Source of the DNA: Eledone cirrhosa | Taxonomy: Eukaryota > Mollusca > Cephalopoda > Octopoda > Eledonidae | Direction of reading: 5' to 3' | Length of the DNA stretch: 64,000 bases | Assembly: GCA_964016885.1 (NCBI GenBank) | Contig: OZ024741.1 | Span: 411,217,464 to 411,281,463, forward strand | In this document: positions 38,205-48,001 of the stretch, in pieces | How the letters are laid out: the number at the start of each line of letters is the position of its first letter | Numbering within the stretch: position 1 is the stretch's first letter | Position numbers and translations under genes: made by a program | The notes under the pieces: generated by a model | Seen by the model: only the letters and a program-made list of their open reading frames with translations | Databases searched by the model: none | What the model was told of the DNA's origin: nothing

Positions 38205-39770
38205 CTACCTACCTGTCTATATATCTCTCACTGTCTCTCTCTACCTACCTGTCTATATATCTGTCTCTCTCTACCTACCTGTCTATATATCTCTCTCTCT
38301 CTACCTACCTGTCTATATATCTCTCACAGTCTCTCTCTACCTACCTATCTATATATCTCTCTCTCTACCTACCTGTCTATATATCTCTCACTGTCTCTCT
38401 CTACCTACCTATCTATATATCTCTCTCTCTACCTACCTGTCTATATATCTCTCACTGTCTCTCTCTACCTACCTGTCTATATATCTCTCACTGTCTCTCT
38501 CTACCTACCTATCTATATATCTCTCTCTCTACCTACCTGTCTATATATCTCTCTCTCTACCTACCTGTCTATATATCTCTCACAGTCTCTCTCTACCTAC
38601 CTGTCTATATATCTCTCTCTCTACCTACCTATCTATATATCTCTCTCTCTACCTACCTGTCTATATATCTCTCTCTCTACCTACCTATCTATATATCTCT
38701 CTCTCTACCTACCTGTCTATATATCTCTCTCTCTACCTACCTGTCTATATATCTCTCACTCTCTATCTCTACCTACCTGTCTATATATCTCTCACTCTCT
38801 CTCTACCTACCTGTCTATATATATCTCTCTCACTCTCTCTCTCTACCTACCTGTCTATATATCTCTCTCTCTCAACCTAACTGTCTATATATATCTCTCT
38901 CTCTACCTACCTGTCTATATATCTCTCTCTCTCTACCTACCTGTCTATATATCTCTCACTCTCTCTCTCTACCTACCTGTCTATATATCTCTCTCTCTCT
39001 ACCTAAATGTCTATATATCCCTCACTGTCTCTCTCTACCTACCTGTCTATATATCTCTCACTCTCTATCTCTACCTACCTGTCTATGTATCTCTCTTTTT
39101 CTACCTACCTGTCTATATATCTCTCACTCTCTCTCTCTACCTACCTGTCTATATATCTCTCACTGTCTCTCTCTCTACATACCTGTCTATATATCTCTCT
39201 CTCTCTCTACCTACCTGTCTATATATCTCTCTCTCTCTACCTACCTGTCTATATATCTCTCACTCTCTATCTCTACCTACCTGTCTATGTATCTCTCTTT
39301 TTCTACCTATCCGTCTATATATCTCTCACTCTCTCTCTCTACCTACCTGTCTATATATCTCTCACTGTCTCTCTCTCTACCTACCTGTCTATATATCTCT
39401 CACTCTCCCTCTCTACCTACCTGTCTATATATATCTCTCTCTACCTACCTGTCTATATATCTCTCACTGTCTCTCTCTACCTACCTGTCTATATATCTCT
39501 CACTGTCTCTCTCTACCTACCTGTCTATATATCTCTCAGTCTCTCTCTACCTACCTGTCTATATATATCTCTCTCTACCTACCTGTCTATATATCTCTCA
39601 CTGTCTCTCTCTACCTACCTGTCTATATATCTCTCACTGTCTCTCTCTACCTACCTGTCTATATATCTCTCAGTCTCTCTCTACCTACCTGTCTATATAT
39701 CTCTCACTCTCTACCTACCTGTCTATATATCTCTCACTCTCTCTCTCTACCTACCTATCTATATATATCT
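38205..39770. repeat. CT-rich composite simple repeat, block 1
   Basis: Units of about 24-38 bp combine (CT)n runs, CTACCTACCTGTCTATATAT and CTCACTGT. Variant units contain CTATCTATATAT, AACCTAACTG, CCTAAATG or TATGTATCTCTC with TTTTTCTAC. The plus strand lacks stop codons in nearly all units, so more than one frame stays open for over 500 codons and encodes only [14 protein letters not shown] repeats. The array is the landing site of the Tx1-like element that follows. Confidence 0.95.
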
Positions 39771-41537
39771 CCGACAGGTGTGCCCTCTCTCCTCCCTTCT
39801 GTATGTAGTGACTCTAGAGCCACTGCTGCGGAAGTTGGAGTTGTTGCAGGGCATCCCGTTGGAACCGGGATTGCGGAAAGCGGTGTCAGCCTACGCCGAT
39901 GACGTAACAGTAATGGTGTCGACGGCCTCGGAAATCCGGGCGATCGGCACCTTACTGGAGGAGTACGAAATGTTTACAGGGGCTAAGCTGAACCGGGACA
40001 AGTCGATCGGTCTGCAACTCGGCACGTGGAGGGGCAGATCGATGCCCTCCGATGGCGTCGTCGGGCGCTGGACGGAGGGCCCGGTAAAGTTGCTCGGGGT
40101 CTGGTTCGGACCAGACCTCCAGGTGGAGAAGAACTGGGGTGAGGTGACGAACAGGGTGTTTGCACTGACCCAGAAGTGGGCCGAGTGCAAACTGTCTCTG
40201 AAAGGACGGGCGGAGGTGGCGAACACTTATATAGCGTCCGTCATCTACTACCGCCTGACCGTTGTGCCTTGCCCAAGGGAAACGCTCGCCAAAATGGAGC
40301 GCGCACTCTTCCAATTCCTTTGGAAGAAGCGGGCTCCTATGGTGAGGAGATCCATCTGCTATCAACACCCTTCGAAAGGGGGGCTGGGGATGCCGTGGCT
40401 AATGATACGTAAACACGCATTAAGGCTACGGCACCTTCAGGTATTCCTCTCCGGTCAACCGGTGTGGGCCCCGTTTGTGAGGCGAGCCTTTCCCAGACTC
40501 GTCTCACTCACCGAGCTGCAATCCTGAGTCAAGCAAAGACCGAGAAAACTGGGCGCCTGGCACACCGAGTGTGCCCAGGCACTCACGGCTCTCTGGCAGG
40601 CGGACCCGGCTGTCAGTGGAGAATCCACCTCGTCATTCTATAGAGGGCTGGTGGTTAGCAGGTGCGACGACGCCCTCGGAGAAGCCCTAGGCATGGAGGA
40701 AGACGAACTGGCCAACCTGCTCGGTAGGACATTCAGCCCGGGACCCATGGATAACTTCCAGAGGTCCCTGGCCTGGCAATGCTACAGAAGGGCTCTGCCC
40801 ATTCGAGAAAGGCTGTACAGACACGGGCGCCCGGGTAGGGACCGATCGAAAAAGATCTGTCCCAGATGCGTGTGCGACGAGGAAACCGTTGCACACGCAT
40901 TGGTACACTGCTCAGGCATTGCCGATCTGTGGGGTTATGTCGAACAACTGCTGTCAAGGGTGGGACCAATCCGGTTGACCACCTAGTCTATTGTAACGAT
41001 CAAGCCGCCTCCCCTCTTCAAAAACGAAGGAGAGGCGGTGTTTCTGTGCGTAATAGCCATGGCGAAAGAGGTTGTATGGTGGACGCGTTTGAAAGGACTG
41101 AGGTCAGACACCTTTCTCTCTGGCCAACAACTGGTCCGTTTCTTCCGATATCATTTCCGAAGAAGGATCAGGATGGAGATAGAGGTGCTGCACCCCAGCC
41201 GTTTTTATGAAAGATGGGTGAAAGTGGCGAGAATGGCCCGTGTGAATGGGCCTTCACTCTACATCAGACTATAGGTGAGGAAGATGAAAGACCAAGGGAG
41301 CACCCCTTCTCTGTTCTCCTGAGGAGACGGGTTGCACACTTTTTTCGGGGGTGTGTGCGACCCCCCAAGGCGCCTCCTCTCTATTGAGGACTTTGTTATG
41401 AATTTTATTTTTTGTTATATTTTATTTTATTTTTATATATTGTTATTGCCTCCTCCTTATTGAGGACGCCTTGTTTTGTAAACTCCCCCCATTGTACTTG
41501 TCCCACTTTTGATGCCCTGGTGGCAAATAAAAGAAAC
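39771..41537 (+). mobile_element. Tx1-like non-LTR retrotransposon, 5'-truncated copy 1
   Basis: The left junction is abrupt: CTATATATATCT of the simple repeat meets CCGACAGGTGTGCCC inside the reverse transcriptase coding sequence. From there to the 3' end it aligns with the better copy at 43.9-46.9 kb at a constant offset of 5,379 bp at every checkpoint, so no net indels have accumulated in about 1.76 kb. The 3' UTR holds GGGGTGTGTGCGACC, CTCCTTATTGAGGACGCC and a terminal AATAAAAGAAAC, then the array resumes as ATATATATCTCTCAC. This is a canonical 5'-truncated target-primed insertion. A target-site duplication of about 10 bp (ATATATATCT) is possible but ambiguous in this repeat. Confidence 0.9.
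39772..41274 (+). pseudogene. ORF2 remnant: RT C-terminal part and zinc finger, two nonsense codons
   Basis: A single reading frame runs through the insertion. It begins at RQVCPLSSLLY (the related copy has RQGCPLSS, so the conserved glycine is replaced). It includes the catalytic YADD starting at 39,892, the thumb/connection region and the cysteine-histidine zinc finger CPRC...HALVHC near 40,858-40,911. It is broken by TGA at 40,525-40,527, where the related copy has TGG, and by TAG at 40,984-40,986, where the related copy has GAG. The normal terminal stop is TAG at 41,272-41,274. The palm motifs before YADD, and the endonuclease, are absent. The frame is open leftward into the simple repeat, which is accidental. 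Confidence 0.9.
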
Positions 41538-42435
41538 ATATATATCTCTCACTGTCTCACTCTCTACCTACCTGTCTATATATCTCTCACTCTCTCTCTC
41601 TACCTACCTGTCTATATATCTCTCACTGTCTCTCTCTCTACCTACCTGTCTATATATCTCTCACTCTCTCTCTCTACCTACCTGTCTATATATATCTCTC
41701 TCTACCTACCTGTCTATATATCTCTCACTCTCTCTCTCTACCTACCTGTCTATATATCTCTCACTGTCTCTCTGTACCTACCTGTCTATATATCTCTCAC
41801 TCTCTCTCTCTTTACCTACCTGTCTATATATCTCTCTCTCGCTACCTACCTGTCTAAATATCTCTCACTGTCTCTCTCTCTACCTACCTGTCTATATATC
41901 TCTCACTCTCTACCTACCTGTCTATATATCTCTCTCTCTCTACCTATCTGTCTATATATCTCTCTCTCTCTACCTACCTGTCTATATATCTCTCAGTCTC
42001 TCTCTACCTACCTGTCTATATATCTCTCACTCTCTCTCTCTACCTACCTGTCTATATATCTCTCACTGTCTCTCTCTACCTACCTGTCTATATATCTCTC
42101 ACTCTCTACCTACCTGTCTATATATCTCTCACTCTCTACCTACCTGTCTATATATCTCTAACTGTCTCTCTCTACCTACCTGTCTATATATTTCACTCTC
42201 TCTCTCTCTACCTACCTGTCTATATATCTCTCACTGTCTCTCTCTCTACCTACCTGTCTATATATCTCTCACTGACTCTCTCTCTACCTACCTGTCTATA
42301 TATCTCTCTCTCTCTACCTACCTGTCTATATATCTCTCACTGTCTCTCTCTCTCTACCTACCTGTCTATATATCTCTCACTCTCTACCTACCTGTCAATA
42401 TATCTCTCACTGTCTCTCTCTACCTACCTGTCTAT
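41538..42435. repeat. CT-rich composite simple repeat, block 2 (contains an empty insertion site)
   Basis: The repeat type is the same as block 1. Diagnostic variants in order are TCTCTGTACCTACC, CTCTTTACCTACC, CTCGCTACCTACC, GTCTAAATATC (near 41,850) and CTACCTATCTG (41,941). The same ordered set occurs just before the retrotransposon at 43.93 kb and again near 48.43-48.69 kb. At 41,941 a single CTACCTATCTG unit is followed directly by a CTACCTACCTG unit. This makes it an uninterrupted version of the site occupied at 43,928. CACTGACTCTC at 42,271 marks a 5.4-kb duplication. Confidence 0.9.
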
Positions 42436-42600
42436 CCTCCTCTCTATTGAGGACTTTGTTATAAATTTTATTTTTTGTTATATTTTATTTTATTATTATA
42501 TATTGTTATTACCTCCTCCTTATTGAGGACGCCTTGTTTTGTAAACTCCCCCCATTGTACTTGTCCCACTTTTGATGCCCTGGTGGCAAATAAAAGAAAC
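42436..42600 (+). mobile_element. Tx1-like retrotransposon, 3'-UTR-only copy
   Basis: About 165 bp from CCTCCTCTCTATTGAGGAC to GGCAAATAAAAGAAAC matches only the last part of the 3' UTR of the copies at 41.37-41.54 and 46.75-46.92 kb. It contains no coding sequence. The left flank is CTGTCTAT and the right flank ATATATATTTCACTC, both array sequence. It is an extreme 5' truncation. With its flanks it is duplicated at 47,837. Confidence 0.88.
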
Positions 42601-43927
42601 ATATATATTTCACTCTCTCTCTCTCTACCTACCTGTCTATATATCTCTCAGTGTCTCTCTCTCTACCTACCTGTCTATATATCTCTCTCTACCTACCTGT
42701 CTATATATCTCTCACTCTGTCTCTCTCTACCTACCTGTCTATATATCTCTCTCTCTAACTACCTGTCTATATATCTCTCACTCTCTCTCTCTCTACCTAC
42801 CTGTCTATATATCTCTCACTGTCTCTCTCTACCTACCTGTCTATATATCTCTCTCTCTCTACCTAGCTGGCTATATATCTATCTCTCTCTACCTACCTGT
42901 CTATAGATCTCTCACTGTCTCTCTCTCTACCCACCTGTCTATATATCTCTCAGTCTCTCTCTACCTACCTGTCTATATATATCTCACTCTCTCTCTCTAC
43001 CTACCTGTCTATATATCTCTCTCTCTCTACCTACTGTCTATATATCTCTCTCTCTCTACCTACCTGTCTATATATCTCTCTCTCTCTACCTACCTGTCTA
43101 TATATCTCTCACTCTCTACGTACCTGTCTATATATCTCTCTCTCTCTACCTACCTGTCTATATATCTATCTCTCTCTCTACCTACCTGTCTATATATCTC
43201 TCAGTCTCTCTCTACCTACCTGTCTATATATCTCTCTCTCTCTACCTACCTGTCTATATATCTCTCTCACTCTCTCTCTCTACCTACCTGTCTATATATC
43301 TCTCAGTCTCTCTCTACCTACCTGTCTATATATCTCTCACTCTCTCTCTCTCTACCTACCTGTCTATATATCTCTCTCTCTCTACCTACCTGTCTATATA
43401 TCTCTCTCACTCTCTCTCTCTACCTACCAGTCTATATATCTCTCAGTCTCTCTCTACCTACCTGTCTCTCTCTCTCTCACTCTCTCTCTCTCTCTACCTA
43501 CCTGTCTATATATCTCTCTCTCTCTACCTACCTGTCTATATATCTCTCACTGTCTCTCTCTCTACCTACCTGTCTATATATCTCTCACTGTCTCTCTCTC
43601 TACCTACCTGTCTATATATCTCTCACTCTCTCTCTCTACCTACCTGTCTATATATATCTCTCTCTACCTACCTGTCTATATATCTCTCACTCTCTCTCTC
43701 TACCTATCTGTCTATACATCTCTCACTGTCTCTCTGTACCTACCTGTCTATATATCTCTCACTCTCTCTCTCTTTACCTACCTGTCTATATATCTCTCTC
43801 TCGCTACCTACCTGTCTAAATATCTCTCACTGTCTCTCTCTCTACCTACCTGTCTATATATCTCTCACTCTCTACCTACCTGTCTATATATCTCTCTCTC
43901 TCTACCTATCTGTCTATATATCTCTCT
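42601..43927. repeat. CT-rich composite simple repeat, block 3
   Basis: The repeat resumes after the short insertion and continues to the next retrotransposon. It includes rare variants CTCTCTAACTACC, CTACCTAGCTGG and CTACCCACC. From about 43,725 to 43,927 it repeats the diagnostic series of block 2 (TCTCTGTACC, CTTTACC, CGCTACC, TAAATATC, CTACCTATCTG). The open frames here are repeat artefacts. Confidence 0.93.
43885..43927 (+). repeat. Target-site duplication, left copy (43 bp)
   Basis: The 43 bp from TATATATCTCTC through CTACCTATCTGTC to TATATATCTCTCT are identical to 46,918-46,960, on the other side of the element. The CTACCTATCTG variant occurs once at the uninterrupted paralogous site (41,941) but on both sides of this element. 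The repeats are therefore not simply neighbouring array units. Confidence 0.8.
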
Positions 43928-43929
43928 GA

Positions 43930-46653
43930 ACTCATAGACAGGGCCCCGGTTACTGGAAGCTCAACTTGTCCTTGCCGGCAAGTAGAGCCTACAGGAATCG
44001 GATTAGTACGTTAGTTAAGGAACGGTTGACTGGAGCGATCGTCAACAGCAGGTGTTGGGTATCTCTAAAGAGAGAGATTAGAGTAGTCTCGATAGAATTT
44101 AGTAAGGTTCTAGCTGCGGATAGGAATAGGAAGGAAAGGGAGCTAATAGATAGAGTAGAAGAGGCAATTAGAAGCGGCGACGTGGCCAGAGTGCTAGCGT
44201 CGAGAACGGCTTTGAGCCAGTTTTTCGACGCGAAGCACGAAGGCTGCGTTGTCCGAAGTAAAATACGTGCTCTAGGGAACGAGGGGACCAAAGCTGTTAG
44301 CTGGGCCCGCGTGACAGAGGCCAACAGTGGAACTAAATCCACCATCCGGTCTTTGCGAGACCTGGATGGACGGGCGATTCTTGAGCCTAAGCAGCTGTGT
44401 GAGGCCTTTCAAAGGCACTTTGCCCGACTGTTCGGGAGGGGCGGGGAGCCGGTTGGGAACGTGGACTTCGGTCCATACCTCGACGGCCTGCCGCGCCTCT
44501 CGGACAGGGAGGCGAAGTCCTGCGAGGAGCCGATTTCGGCCGCTGAGATAGAGGACGTGCTGAGACAATGCGGCAAACGCAAATCCCCGGGTCTCGATGG
44601 TCTTCCTTACGAATTATATCTAGCTATGCCGGACTTGTTCCCCGATCTCCTCGAGGCGGTCTACTGCAACTGGCAACAGAACGGGAGAATTCCCTGTACT
44701 GTCACCAAGGGCGTAGTCACGCTAGTGAGGAAGGACGAGAACAAGGGGGACGAAATAAGTAACTTCAGGCCCATAACACTGCTAAATACAGAGTTACAGA
44801 TTTTGGCCAAGGTGCTAGCAAAGAGGTTGGCGCTTGTCGTGGGCAACCTGGTGGGAGATGCGCAGACATGCGCTATCCCGTCCAGGTCCATCCATGACAA
44901 CCTCCACCTCATGCGATACATCATAGAGAGGGTTGGGAACGAACCCGGCTTTGGTGGGGCTCTGATCAACTTGGATCAATCTAAGGCGTTCGATAGAGTC
45001 GACCATGGTTACCTGGATGCGGTGCTAGCGGCGGCAGGCTTCGGACCCGTTTTCAGGGGCTGGATCACTGCTATGCACAGCAGCCGCATCTGCTCTAGGG
45101 TCAAGGTGAACGGCTACCTCTCGGAGCCGTTCAAAATCGCGCGGTCCATCCGACAAGGGTGCCCTCTCTCCTCCCTTCTGTATGTGTTGACTCTCGAGCC
45201 ACTACTGCGGAAGTTGGAGTTGTTGCAGGGCATCCCTTTGGAACCGGGATTGCGGAAAGCGGTGTCGGCCTACGCCGATGACGTGACAGTAATGGTGTCG
45301 ATGGCCTCCGAAATCGAGGCGGTCGGCACCTTACTGGAGGAGTACGAAAAGTTCACAGGGGCTAAGCTGAACCGGGACAAGTCGATCGGTTTGCAACTCG
45401 GCACGTGGAGGGGCAGACCGATGCCCTCCGATAGCGTCGTCGGACGCTGGACGGAGGGCCCGGTGAAGTTGCTCGGGGTCTGGTTCGGACCGGACCTCCA
45501 GGTGGAGAAAAACTGGGCGGAGGTTACGAACAGGGTGTTTGCACTGACCCAGAAGTGGGCCAGTTGCAAACTATCCCTGAAAGGTCGGGCGGAGGTGGCG
45601 AACACCTACATAGCGTCCGTCATCTACTACCGCCTGACCGTAGTGCCCTGCCCAAGGGAAACCCTCACCAAGATGGAGCGCGCGCTCTTCCAATTCCTTT
45701 GGAAGAGGCGGGCTCCTATGGTGAGGAGATCCATCTGCTGTCAACACCCTTCGAAAGGAGGGCTGGGGATGCCGTGGCTAATGATGCGTAAACACGCATT
45801 AAGGCTACGGCACCTCTACGTATTCCTCACCGGACAACCGGTGTGGGCCTCGTTTGTGAGACGAACCTTTCCCAGACTCGTCTCACTCACCGAGCTGCAA
45901 TCCTGGGTCAAGCAAAGACCGAGAAAACTGGGCGCCTGGCACACTGAGTGTGCCCAGGCGCTCACCGCCCTCTGGCAGGCGGATCCGGTTATCAGTGGAG
46001 ACTCCACCGCAACATTCTATAGAGGGCTGGTACGCAGCAGGTGCGACGACGCCCTCGGAGAAGCCCTAGACATGGAGGAGGACGAACTGGCCAGCCTGTT
46101 CGGTAGGACATTCAGCCCGGGACCTATGGACAACTTCCAGAAGTCCCTGGCCTGGCAGTGCTACCGAGGGGCTTTACCCGTTCGAGAAAGGCTCTACAGA
46201 CACGGGCGCCCGGGTAGGGACCCCGCCAAAAAGATCTGTCCCAGATGCGTGTGCGACGAGGAAACCGTTGCACACGCATTGGTACACTGCTCGGGCGCAG
46301 CCGATCTGTGGGGCTATGTCGAACAACTGCTGTCAGGGGTGGGACCGATCCGGTTGACCACCGAGTCTATTGTAATGATCAAGCCGCCTCCCCCCTTCAA
46401 AGATGAAGCAGAGGCGGTGTTTCTGTGCGTAATAGCCATGGCGAAAGAGGTTGTATGGTGGACGCGTCTGAAAGGACTGAGGTCAGGCACCTTTCTCTCT
46501 GGCCAACAACTGGTCCGTTTCTTCCGATATCATTTCGGAAGAAGGATCAGGATGGAGAGAGAGGTGCTGCACCCCAGCCGTTTCTATGAAAGATGGGTGA
46601 AAGTGGCGAGAATGGCCCGTGTGAATGGGCCTTCACTCTACATCAGACTATAG
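43930..46653 (+). CDS. Retrotransposon ORF2 (partial): reverse transcriptase with C-terminal zinc finger
   Basis: 907 codons are open from the insertion junction to TAG at 46,651-46,653. The true start is lost, because the first residues THRQGPGYWKLN lie inside ORF2. The first 66 bases of coding sequence have no ATG; counting below starts at the TTG codon at 43,966. A basic linker occupies residues 1-190. Fingers/palm follow with KSPGLDGLP near 206, NFRPITLLNTE at 266, the first catalytic aspartate D337 in NLDQSKAFDRVDH, RQGCPLSS near 395 and YADD at 436-439. The thumb/connection region extends to about 700. A zf-RVT-type finger has C758, C761, H770 and C775. Its role would be to copy the element RNA at a nicked target in the nucleus. 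All catalytic residues I can check are present, but without its endonuclease this copy could not be autonomous. Expression would depend on read-through. Confidence 0.9.
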   Translation, partial: THRQGPGYWKLNLSLPASRAYRNRISTLVKERLTGAIVNSRCWVSLKREIRVVSIEFSKVLAADRNRKERELIDRVEEAIRSGDVARVLASRTALSQFFDAKHEGCVVRSKIRALGNEGTKAVSWARVTEANSGTKSTIRSLRDLDGRAILEPKQLCEAFQRHFARLFGRGGEPVGNVDFGPYLDGLPRLSDREAKSCEEPISAAEIEDVLRQCGKRKSPGLDGLPYELYLAMPDLFPDLLEAVYCNWQQNGRIPCTVTKGVVTLVRKDENKGDEISNFRPITLLNTELQILAKVLAKRLALVVGNLVGDAQTCAIPSRSIHDNLHLMRYIIERVGNEPGFGGALINLDQSKAFDRVDHGYLDAVLAAAGFGPVFRGWITAMHSSRICSRVKVNGYLSEPFKIARSIRQGCPLSSLLYVLTLEPLLRKLELLQGIPLEPGLRKAVSAYADDVTVMVSMASEIEAVGTLLEEYEKFTGAKLNRDKSIGLQLGTWRGRPMPSDSVVGRWTEGPVKLLGVWFGPDLQVEKNWAEVTNRVFALTQKWASCKLSLKGRAEVANTYIASVIYYRLTVVPCPRETLTKMERALFQFLWKRRAPMVRRSICCQHPSKGGLGMPWLMMRKHALRLRHLYVFLTGQPVWASFVRRTFPRLVSLTELQSWVKQRPRKLGAWHTECAQALTALWQADPVISGDSTATFYRGLVRSRCDDALGEALDMEEDELASLFGRTFSPGPMDNFQKSLAWQCYRGALPVRERLYRHGRPGRDPAKKICPRCVCDEETVAHALVHCSGAADLWGYVEQLLSGVGPIRLTTESIVMIKPPPPFKDEAEAVFLCVIAMAKEVVWWTRLKGLRSGTFLSGQQLVRFFRYHFGRRIRMEREVLHPSRFYERWVKVARMARVNGPSLYIRL

Positions 46654-46917
46654 GTGAGGAAGATGAAAGACCAAGGGAGCACCCCTTCTCTGTGCTCCTG
46701 AGGAGAAGGGTTGCACACTTTTTTCGGGGGTGTGTGCGACCCCCCAAGGCGCCTCCTCTCTATTGAGGATTTTGTTAAAAATTTTATTTTTTGTTATATC
46801 TTATTTTATTTTTATATTTTGTTATTGCCTCCTCCTTATTGAGGACGCCTTGTTTTGTAAACTCCCCCCTTTGTACTTGTCCCACTTTTGATGCCCTAGT
46901 GGCAAATAAAAGAAAAC
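46654..46917 (+). other. 3' UTR of the Tx1-like element with terminal AATAAA
   Basis: The UTR begins GGTGAGGAAGATGAAAG. It contains a stem-like segment (CCTTCTC...GAGAAGG near 46,684-46,710), GGGGTGTGTGCGACCCCCC and a T-rich block, and ends GGCAAATAAAAGAAAAC. Its last 165 bp are the only part present in the two short copies. This makes it the likely site where the element's own reverse transcriptase starts copying. Confidence 0.75.
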
Positions 46918-46960
46918 TATATATCTCTCTCTCTCTACCTATCTGTCTATATATCTCTCT
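46918..46960 (+). repeat. Target-site duplication, right copy (43 bp)
   Basis: Identical to 43,885-43,927. It is followed by a CTACCTACCTG unit and CTCTCAGTCTCTC, the same order as after the uninterrupted site at 41,941. Confidence 0.8.
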
Positions 46961-47836
46961 CTCTCTACCTACCTGTCTATATATCTCTCAGTCTCTCTCT
47001 ACCTACCTGTCTATATATCTCTCACTCTCTCTCTCTACCTACCTGTCTATATATCTCTCACTGTCTCTCTCTCTCTACCTACCTGTCTATATATCTCTCA
47101 CTCTCTACCTACCTGTCTATATATCTCTCACTCTCTACCTACCTGTCTATATATCTCTCACTCTCTCTCTCTACCTACCTGTCTATATATCTCTCACTCT
47201 CTCTCTCTACCTACCTGTCTATATATCTCTCACTCTCTCTCTCTACCTACCTGTCTATATATCTCTCTCTCTACCTACCTGTCTATATATCTCTCTCTCT
47301 ACCTACCTGTCTATATATCTCTCTCTCTACCTACCTGTCTATATATCTCTCACTCTCTCACTCTCTACCTATCTGTCTATATATCTCTCTCTCTCTACCT
47401 ACCTGTCTATATATCTCTCACTGTCTCTCTCTACCTACCTGTCTATATATCTCTCACTCTCTCTCTCTACCTACCTGTCTATATATCTCTCACTGTCTCT
47501 CTCTCTACCTACCTGTCTATATATCTCTCACTGTCTCTCTCTCTACCTACCTGTCTATATATCTCTCTCTCTCTACCTACCTGTCTATATATTTCACTCT
47601 CTCTCTCTCTACCTACCTGTCTATATATGTCTCACTGTCTCTCTCTCTACCTACCTGTCTATATATCTCTCACTGACTCTCTCTCTACCTACCTGTCTAT
47701 ATATCTCTCTCTCTCTACCTACCTGTCTATATATCTCTCACTGTCTCTCTCTCTCTACCTACCTGTCTATATATCTCTCACTCTCTACCTACCTGTCTAT
47801 ATATCTCTCACTGTCTCTCTCTACCTACCTGTCTAT
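46961..47836. repeat. CT-rich composite simple repeat, block 4
   Basis: This block is paralogous to block 2 but with an extra roughly 0.4 kb of units. The marker CACTGACTCTC is at 47,672, exactly 5,401 bp after its counterpart at 42,271. TATATTTCACTCTC near 47,588 matches 42,187. The right edge abuts the second 3'-UTR-only copy. Confidence 0.92.
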
Positions 47837-48001
47837 CCTCCTCTCTATTGAGGACTTCGTTATAAATTTTATTTTTTGTTATATTTTATTTTATTTTTAT
47901 ATATTGTTATTGCCTCCTCCTTATTGAGGACGCCTTGTTTTGTAAACTCCCCCCATTGTACTTGTCCCACTTTTGATGCCCTGGTGGCAAATAAAAGAAA
48001 C
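47837..48001 (+). mobile_element. Tx1-like retrotransposon, 3'-UTR-only copy (duplicate)
   Basis: The same 165-bp segment as at 42,436, with the same left breakpoint (CTGTCTAT|CCTCCTC) and the same right junction (AAAC|ATATATATCTCTC). The offset from the first copy is 5,401 bp, the same as for the flanking array marker. The two copies therefore descend from one insertion by segmental duplication, not from two insertions. Confidence 0.88.

Larger units (their letters stand above)
43928..46917 (+). mobile_element. Tx1-like non-LTR retrotransposon, 5'-truncated but open copy
   Basis: The element starts at GAACTCATAGACAGGGCCCC and ends at AATAAAAGAAAAC. Both sides are CT-rich array with a 43-bp direct duplication. 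About 3.0 kb remain: the 3' two-thirds of ORF2 and a roughly 264-bp 3' UTR. The endonuclease is missing, as expected from 5' truncation during target-primed reverse transcription. A relative on the minus strand at 57.8-58.5 kb shows what the missing N-terminal domain looks like. The clade call (Tx1/L1 group) rests on the GPGYWKLN motif after the endonuclease region, the FRPITLLNTELQILAKVLA palm region and the C-terminal zinc finger. The 3' UTR ends in a polyadenylation signal rather than a long poly(A) tract. Confidence 0.9.

Noticed and set aside
38118..40527. Possible fusion protein of repeat and reverse transcriptase
   Set aside because: The repeat codons run into the RT because the 5'-truncated insertion landed in a stop-free array. 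No shared domain, start context or promoter supports a real fusion.
43989..45605. Minus-strand open frames antisense to the reverse transcriptase
   Set aside because: They are shadows of the strong plus-strand coding frame and show no family motif.
47837..48001. Independent second insertion of the 3'-UTR-only copy
   Set aside because: The breakpoint and flanking markers lie at the same 5,401-bp offset from the copy at 42,436, so it is a duplicate of one insertion.
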